A DNA stretch of 17,948 bases from an uncultured Chloroflexota bacterium (GTDB lineage Bacteria > Chloroflexota > Dehalococcoidia > CAUJGQ01), in assembly GCA_937879875.1 (NCBI GenBank), contig CALFMN010000003.1, positions 1-17,948 of the forward strand. The letters run 5' to 3'. The position numbers were made by a program, and so were the translations under genes. Of this stretch, positions 12,783 through 17,948 are shown one piece after another (within the stretch, counting starts at the first letter, position 1; each line of letters starts with the position of its first letter). The notes beneath the pieces were generated by a model. That model was not told the DNA's origin and searched no databases. It saw only the letters and a program-made list of their open reading frames with translations.

Positions 12783-13832
12783 ATGGTCATCGAGGAACGC
12801 GATGTCGGCGCCATCGTGGCCGAGGCGCGGGCACAGCTTGCTGCTGCCCACGACGAGCAGGAGCTTGAGCGCTGGCACACCGAGTTTCTCGGGCGCAAGG
12901 CGGGGCGGATTACGGCCTTCCTCCGCTCTATTCCTGCCCTGCCGGAAGACCAGAGGCGCGCGGCCGGCATCGCCGGCAACGACGCAAACCGCGAGCTCAG
13001 GGCAGCCTACGAGGCTCGCGCCGAGGCGCTGCGCCGCACGCGGCTCGAAGCCTCGATCGCTTCGGGCAAGCTTGATGTGACGCTGCCCGGACGCAAGCCG
13101 CAGATCGGGCGGCTGCATCCGGTGACGCGGACGCTGCGCGACTTGCTCGCCGCACTCGCCGACCTCGGTTTCCAGGTTGCCGAAGGGCCGGAGATCGAGA
13201 CCGACTTCTATAACTTCGAGATGCTGCGCATTCCGCAGGACCATCCGGCGCGCGACATGTGGGACACGCTCTGGCTCGACCCGCTGGTCGATGGCAGACG
13301 GCCGTTGCTGCTGCGCACGCACACCTCGCCCAACCAGATCCGCGTGATGCAGCAGCGCCAGCCGCCGATCCGCATCGCCGTGCCGGGCAAGTGCTACCGC
13401 TTCGAAGCGGTGGATGCCAGCCACGAGTGGCAGCTCACGCAGATCGAGGGGCTAGCAGTCGATGAAGGCATCACGCTTGCCGACCTCAAAGGCACGCTGG
13501 GCGAGCTGGCGCGGCGCATGTTCGGCTCCGAGCGCCAGATCATGCTGCGCCACGCCTACTTCCCCTTCGTCGAGCCGGGCGTCGAGATGGCCGTAGACTG
13601 CTTCGTCTGCGGCGGCACGGGCTGCGGGCTGTGCAAGGGCACCGGCTGGATCGAGATCCTGGGCGCCGGCATGGTCCACCCCGAAGTGCTCAGCGGCGTC
13701 GGCTACGACCCCGAGCGCTATACCGGCTTCGCCTGGGGGCTGGGCGTGGAGCGCGTGGCGATGCTGCGCTACGGCATCAGCGACATCCGCCACTTTTACA
13801 GCAACGACCTGCGCTTCCTCGAACAGTTTTGA
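12783..13832 (+). CDS. pheS: Phenylalanine--tRNA ligase alpha subunit
   Basis: A 349-aa catalytic subunit of the alpha2-beta2 synthetase that charges tRNA-Phe. The N-terminal helical arm (1 to about 95) is followed by the class II core. Motif 2 is recognisable around RTHTSPNQIR, with VPGKCYRFEAVDASHEWQLT after it, and motif 3 is GFAWGLGVERVAMLRYGI near the C-terminus. An inserted four-cysteine knuckle, CFVCGGTGCGLCKGTGW (Cys273, Cys276, Cys281, Cys284), probably binds zinc. This insertion occurs in many bacterial PheS proteins of the short-spacer type. Length is typical. The ATG is supported by AGGAG 6 nt upstream. pheT follows after 149 nt, a long gap for this usual operon, and that gap carries its own promoter-like sequence. 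Confidence 0.98.
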   Translation: MVIEERDVGAIVAEARAQLAAAHDEQELERWHTEFLGRKAGRITAFLRSIPALPEDQRRAAGIAGNDANRELRAAYEARAEALRRTRLEASIASGKLDVTLPGRKPQIGRLHPVTRTLRDLLAALADLGFQVAEGPEIETDFYNFEMLRIPQDHPARDMWDTLWLDPLVDGRRPLLLRTHTSPNQIRVMQQRQPPIRIAVPGKCYRFEAVDASHEWQLTQIEGLAVDEGITLADLKGTLGELARRMFGSERQIMLRHAYFPFVEPGVEMAVDCFVCGGTGCGLCKGTGWIEILGAGMVHPEVLSGVGYDPERYTGFAWGLGVERVAMLRYGISDIRHFYSNDLRFLEQF

Positions 13833-13928
13833 TCTCGCGGCCGGCCTCGCTGCCGGCTGAGGGTTGAAACGAACGGCTTCGACTCCGGGCGGGCGTCTGG
13901 CCTCCCCGAGAACCGCCGATCCCATCGG

Positions 13929-13957
13929 TTGGGCGTATCCGCATGCGCCCATACAAT
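13929..13957 (+). promoter_or_regulatory. Candidate internal promoter for pheT
   Basis: TTGGGC (13929-13934) is followed by a 17-nt spacer and TACAAT (13952-13957), the same -10 as at pheS. The predicted start near 13964 leaves a very short leader of about 18 nt, containing AGGAG at 13966-13970. Confidence 0.45.
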
Positions 13958-13981
13958 CGTCCGTGAGGAGACCAAAGGCCC

Positions 13982-16387
13982 ATGCGCATCTCGCTTGAGT
14001 GGCTGAAGGAGTACGTCGATCTGACGCTGCCGCCCGAGCAGCTTGCGCGGCGTATCACGCTGGCCACGGCCGAGGTCGAGGAGATCATCGCCCCGCCGGC
14101 GTGGCAAGGCGTTTCGATCGGCGAGGTGCAGAGCTGCGTGCGCGTGCCCGGCTCCGACCATCTCAGCCGCTGCACGGTGCAGGCGGGCGACGGCATACAT
14201 CAGGTCGTCTGCGGCGCGCCGAACGTGGCCGCCGGCCAGAAGATCGCCTACGCCGCGATCGGCGCCGAGCTGTTCAGCCCGCGCGCCGGCAAGCCACAAA
14301 AACTCAAGCCTGCCGTGATTATGAGGATCGAGTCCGAGGGCATGATCTGCTCCGAGATGGAACTCGGCCTCTCCGAGAACCACGAAGGCATTCTCGTGCT
14401 GCCTGCCGACGCGCCCATCGGCACACCGCTGCATGACTATCTGGGCGACACGGTGCTCGTGGCCGGCGCCTGGGCGCATCGCGCCGACCTGCTCGCCATG
14501 CTCGGCATCGCCCGCGAGGTCGCGGCGCTCACCAACCAGGCCGTGCGCGAGCCGGAGCTGGCGTTCGTGGCCGCTGGCAGACCAATCGCCGGCACGCTGA
14601 CGGTCGAAGTGGCCGACCCCGACCTTTGCAACCGCTACGTCGCCGGCGTGGTCGAGGGGGTGAAGCTCGGCCCCTCGCACGACTGGATGCAGCGCCACCT
14701 CGAAGCGGCGGGCGTGCGCGCGATCAACAACGTGGTGGACATCACCAATTACGTGATGTTGGAGTTCGGCCAGCCGCTGCACGCCTTCGACTACGACACC
14801 GTGCGCGATCACCACGTGATCGTGCGCCGCGCTCGAACCGGCGAGCGGCTGACGACGCTCGACGGCGTGGACCGCGAGCTGACGCCGGACATGCTGCTGA
14901 TCGCCGATCCCGGCGGCCCGATCGGCCTGGCCGGCGTGATGGGCGGCGCCAACAGCGAGATCTCCGAGCAGACGAAGACGATCCTGCTCGAAGCGGCGAA
15001 CTTCTCCGGCATGAACATCCGCCGCACCTCGACGCGGCTGGGGCTGCGCAGCGAGGCTTCGTCCCGCTTTGAAAAGCAGCTTCCAGCCGAGCTGGCGATC
15101 AAAGCGGCGCGGCGGGCAGTTCAGCTCATGGTCCAGATCTGCGGCGGCACCGCGCGCGAGGGCTTCGTTGACGTCTATCCGGTGCCGCAGCAGCCCGTGC
15201 GCATCGAGTTGACGGCGGCGCGGCTGCGCCAGGTGCTCGGCATCGAGGTCTCGACCGCCGACGTGACGCGCACCCTGCGCGCGCTCGGCTTCGGCTGCGA
15301 GTGGCAGGCGCCCGACCGCTATCTGGTCGATGTGCCTTACTGGCGCATGGACGTGCGCATCGCCGACGACGTGGTCGAGGAGGTGATCCGCATCCTCGGC
15401 TTCGAGCGCCTGCCGAGCACGACGATCGCCGGCCGCATCCCCGAGCTGCTGCCGCAGCCGCGTCGCGCGCTGCGCGAGCGGGTCAAAGATATCCTCGCGG
15501 CCGCCGGAGCGCAGGAGGTCATCACCTACGCGGCCGTCAGCGAGGAGCAACTGCGCAAAGTCACGCCGGCCGAAGACCTGGCGATTCTGCAGCCATTGCG
15601 CATCGTCAATCCGCTCAGCGCCGAGCACGAGCTGATGCGCACCACGTTGCGCGGCTCGTTGCTCGAAACGCTGCACGACAATCTGCGCCTGCGCCGCCCG
15701 GCGCTCTCGCTGTTTGAAACGGCGCCGGTCTATCTGCCCGGAGACGATCGAACGACGCTGCCCGAGGAACGGGAGCTGCTGATCGGCGCGCTCAGCGGCG
15801 AGCGGCTGGATCGCTGGGGCCACGGCAGCGGCGAAGCGCTGGACTTCTTCGACGCCAAGGGGTTGGTCGAGACGCTGGACGAGCGGCTGCGTGTCGGCTT
15901 GAGCTACCGCGCGGCTTCCGACCCGATCCTGCTCGACGGCCGCACGGCGGAGGTCCTCGCTGGCGAGGTGCCCGTCGGCGTGGTCGGCCAGGTGCACCCG
16001 GACGTGCTCGCCCGCTTCAACATTGAGCGGGAGGTCTTTTTGTACGAATTGAATCTGGCCGCGCTGCTGCCGCTGGTGAAGGCGGTGCCCGAATACGCGC
16101 CGGTCTCGCGCTTTCCGGCCGTGGTGCAGGATCTGGCGCTCGTTGTGAGTGAGGATGTGCCGGCCGCTGATCTGCTCGCGGCGATCGGCCGTTCGAAGCT
16201 CGTCTCCGACGTGCGCCTGTTCGACGAGTACCGCGGCGAGCGCGTCGGCGCTGGCAAAAAGTCGCTGGCCTTCTCCGTCAGCTATCAGGCGCCCGACCGC
16301 ACGCTCACCGATGCCGACGCTGCCAAAGAGCAGGAACGCATCCTGCGTGGCCTCAGCCACCAGTTCGGCGCGGAGCTGCGGAAGTAG
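13982..16387 (+). CDS. pheT: Phenylalanine--tRNA ligase beta subunit
   Basis: An 801-aa non-catalytic and editing subunit that partners PheS. Domains in order are the N-terminal MRISLEWLKEYVDL, an EMAP-type tRNA-binding fold (about 40-155), the B3/4 editing domain (about 210-390, with INNVVDITNYVMLEFGQPLHAFD and later SEASSRFEK), B5 (about 400-475), the catalytic-like core (about 480-690, with GAQEVITYAAVS and MRTTLRGSLLETL), and the C-terminal FDX-ACB anticodon-binding domain (about 705-801, starting VSRFPAVVQDLALVV). Length is typical. The usual TPNRPD segment before LGIAREVAAL reads AWAHRADLLAM here, a local deviation. AGGAG lies 11 nt before the ATG. The gene is convergent with the amidase, 46 nt downstream, and no intrinsic terminator is visible between them. 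Confidence 0.98.
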   Translation: MRISLEWLKEYVDLTLPPEQLARRITLATAEVEEIIAPPAWQGVSIGEVQSCVRVPGSDHLSRCTVQAGDGIHQVVCGAPNVAAGQKIAYAAIGAELFSPRAGKPQKLKPAVIMRIESEGMICSEMELGLSENHEGILVLPADAPIGTPLHDYLGDTVLVAGAWAHRADLLAMLGIAREVAALTNQAVREPELAFVAAGRPIAGTLTVEVADPDLCNRYVAGVVEGVKLGPSHDWMQRHLEAAGVRAINNVVDITNYVMLEFGQPLHAFDYDTVRDHHVIVRRARTGERLTTLDGVDRELTPDMLLIADPGGPIGLAGVMGGANSEISEQTKTILLEAANFSGMNIRRTSTRLGLRSEASSRFEKQLPAELAIKAARRAVQLMVQICGGTAREGFVDVYPVPQQPVRIELTAARLRQVLGIEVSTADVTRTLRALGFGCEWQAPDRYLVDVPYWRMDVRIADDVVEEVIRILGFERLPSTTIAGRIPELLPQPRRALRERVKDILAAAGAQEVITYAAVSEEQLRKVTPAEDLAILQPLRIVNPLSAEHELMRTTLRGSLLETLHDNLRLRRPALSLFETAPVYLPGDDRTTLPEERELLIGALSGERLDRWGHGSGEALDFFDAKGLVETLDERLRVGLSYRAASDPILLDGRTAEVLAGEVPVGVVGQVHPDVLARFNIEREVFLYELNLAALLPLVKAVPEYAPVSRFPAVVQDLALVVSEDVPAADLLAAIGRSKLVSDVRLFDEYRGERVGAGKKSLAFSVSYQAPDRTLTDADAAKEQERILRGLSHQFGAELRK

Positions 16388-16433
16388 CGGCCCGACGGCG
16401 GCCCGCAACACCTCCTTCGCTCCAGCCGAGTAG

Positions 16434-17843
16434 TCAGAATCGCGGGTCGATTGGTGTGCGCGGCGGTTCGTGCGCCTCGATCACCTCGCCGGCGTCGAGG
16501 CACAGATCCTCGCGGTAGCGGCGGGAGACGATCTGCACGCCGAGCGGCAGCCCCTCGTGCATGCCAACCGGCACGGCCAGTCCAGGCAGGCCGAGCACCG
16601 GCAAGGTGAGCTGGAACTGCAGCGCGTCCAGGGTGCGGGCCGCGCCCGCCGTGCCCTGCGTGTCCAAATCGGCCGGCAACGCCACTTCGCCGCAGGCCGG
16701 CATGACGATGATTGGGTAGGTTTCCATGAAGAGCTGCCAGCGGCGGATGAGCGTGTCCCGTTCCGCCAGTGCGAGCAAATACTCGTTGAGGTCGGCGCCG
16801 CCTTTCAGCTCCCACCACGCGTTGATGAAGCTGGTAAGGGAGGGATCGTCAAACTCGCCCAACAACGATCGCAGCGAGAAATTCAGGTCGGGCAGGCCGA
16901 TCGGGTGCCAGAGGTCCGCTACCCGTTTCAGGTCCGGCGGCTCGATCGCTTCGGTCTGATACCCGGCCGCGGCGAGATCGTCGCCGGCCTTGCGCACGGC
17001 CGCCGCAACGGCGGGTTGAACGGTGAAGCCGTCTGGGTCGGCGACGATCGCGACGCGTACGGGGCTCGAGAGCGGCTCGCCGGTGAGCGGCGCCGGCGTC
17101 CAGAGCTGATCGCGAGGGTCGCGCGCCGCCATCGCCGCCAGCGCAAGTCGCACATCGCGTACGCTCCGCGCCATCGGTCCGTTCACCGCCATCAACTGGC
17201 CGGACATGCGCCGCTGTGCCGTGGCGCTGGGATTGAACGACGCGACACGGCCGGGACTCGGCCGCAGGCCGACGACGCCGTTGCAGTACGCTGGCCAGCG
17301 AATCGAGCCGCCGATGTCGTTGCCCTGGGCGATGGCGCCGATGCCGGCGGCGAGCGCGGCCCCGGCGCCGCCACTGGAGCCGCCGCAGGTGACGTCGCGG
17401 TTCCACGGGTTCAGCGTGCGCCCGTGCAGGCGGTTATCGGTCATCGCCCGCATAGACATCGCGGGCGCGTTCGTGCGCCCGATCACGATCGCGCCCGCGC
17501 GGCGCAGGCTGCCGACCTGCGGGCTGTCCTCGCTGGCAATCAGGTCCTTGAATCGCACCACGCCGTTGTCGGTGGGGCAGCCCGCCTGATCGGAGTTGAT
17601 CTTCGTGGTGACCGGCACACCATGCAACGGGCCGAGCCTGCCACCGGCTCGCTGCAGCGCGTCGGCCCGATCTGCCTCCGCCCGCGCCTCGTCGGCAAGG
17701 ACGCGCACGACCGCGTTGATCCGCGGATTCACCGCGTTCAGGCGATCGATGTGCGCCTCGACGGCCTCGCGGGCGCTCACACGCCCGGCTCGAATCAGCG
17801 CCGCAAGCGCCGTCGCATCCAGCCGCCAGAGTTCGTCTGCCAT
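16434..17843 (-). CDS. Amidase signature family enzyme
   Basis: A 469-aa cytoplasmic amidase-signature hydrolase that cleaves a carboxylic amide. The Ser-cisSer-Lys triad is visible: Lys81 in VPVTTKINSDQAG, Ser156 in CGGSSGGAGAALAAG, and nucleophile Ser180 in GNDIGGSIRWPA. The C-terminal LPVLGLPGLAVPVGMHEGLPLGVQIVSRRYRED is standard. Length fits general amidases. No GatB or GatC gene is adjacent, and the active-site region has NDIGGSIR where GatA usually has TDTGGSIR, so I favour a stand-alone amidase over GatA. The frame is open to 17897, but the ATG at 17843 has GAGG 6 nt upstream and gives the usual N-terminus. A TATGCT box on the minus strand at 17898-17893 is a possible -10; no good -35 is seen. 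Nothing else is recognised up to the window end. Confidence 0.93.
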   Translation of the reverse strand: MADELWRLDATALAALIRAGRVSAREAVEAHIDRLNAVNPRINAVVRVLADEARAEADRADALQRAGGRLGPLHGVPVTTKINSDQAGCPTDNGVVRFKDLIASEDSPQVGSLRRAGAIVIGRTNAPAMSMRAMTDNRLHGRTLNPWNRDVTCGGSSGGAGAALAAGIGAIAQGNDIGGSIRWPAYCNGVVGLRPSPGRVASFNPSATAQRRMSGQLMAVNGPMARSVRDVRLALAAMAARDPRDQLWTPAPLTGEPLSSPVRVAIVADPDGFTVQPAVAAAVRKAGDDLAAAGYQTEAIEPPDLKRVADLWHPIGLPDLNFSLRSLLGEFDDPSLTSFINAWWELKGGADLNEYLLALAERDTLIRRWQLFMETYPIIVMPACGEVALPADLDTQGTAGAARTLDALQFQLTLPVLGLPGLAVPVGMHEGLPLGVQIVSRRYREDLCLDAGEVIEAHEPPRTPIDPRF

Positions 17844-17948
17844 GCGGAACCTCGTCTGGCTGCGCCTTACCGGCCAGCCCGTCCTGGTCATGAGCATACA
17901 ACCTGGCCGAGCGACTGCCGCGATCGAGGCGAGAACCCGCTCGTTGCC

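Noticed and set aside
13796..16411. An 871-codon open frame on the minus strand covering all of pheT
   Set aside because: It is longer than pheT but is antisense to a complete, motif-rich gene. Its composition (rich in Arg, His, Gln, Asp, Ala) is that of a shadow frame produced by GC-rich third codon positions.

Overview
This is a GC-rich (by eye about two-thirds G+C), densely coding bacterial window. Many genes use GTG starts, and several genes overlap by 1-4 nt or lie a few nt apart. There is no rRNA, tRNA, CRISPR or recognisable transposase. A cofD-cofC pair for coenzyme F420 synthesis, a DUF309 protein, a crotonase, an amidase and a palindrome-rich intergenic repeat suggest Chloroflexota (Thermomicrobia- or Dehalococcoidia-like), with Actinomycetota as the alternative. 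That assignment is inference; no marker gene was searched.

Layout. (1) 78-4427, minus strand: an OmpR-type response regulator and histidine kinase overlap by 1 nt. They are followed, behind a separate promoter, by an NDP-forming acyl-CoA synthetase-like protein and a Ca2+/H+ antiporter separated by 3 nt. (2) 4634-7092, plus strand: a secreted PepSY-like protein is divergent from the two-component system across a striking dyad-symmetric TGAA/TTCA operator. It is followed by a perfect 12-bp hairpin, a DUF309 protein, and an alpha/beta hydrolase overlapping a dUTPase by 4 nt. (3) 7180-7634: two small divergent genes, a 76-aa Uma2-like fragment and a 36-aa zinc-ribbon protein. (4) 7842-9448, minus strand: cofD-cofC. 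These are divergent from a plus-strand cluster at 9691-11898 (PHP metallophosphoesterase, atypical crotonase, flavin-reductase-like protein) across two mirror-image promoters. (5) 11961-12398: a small SANT/Myb-like protein behind a strong AT-rich promoter. (6) 12399-12627: a 222-bp element with perfect 14-bp terminal inverted repeats and four internal hairpins. (7) 12783-16387: pheS and pheT, each apparently with its own promoter. (8) 16434-17843, minus strand: an amidase-signature enzyme.

Most genes are housekeeping or accessory metabolism. The most unusual items are regulatory or structural: the four-box operator between the two-component genes and the PepSY gene, the paired TTGAYC-18-TATGCT divergent promoters, and the inverted-repeat element before pheS. 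Among proteins, the crotonase lacks both canonical catalytic glutamates, the acyl-CoA synthetase has no ATP-grasp partner here, and there is a candidate bacterial SANT-like protein. I saw no convincing multi-gene defence or other wholly new system.
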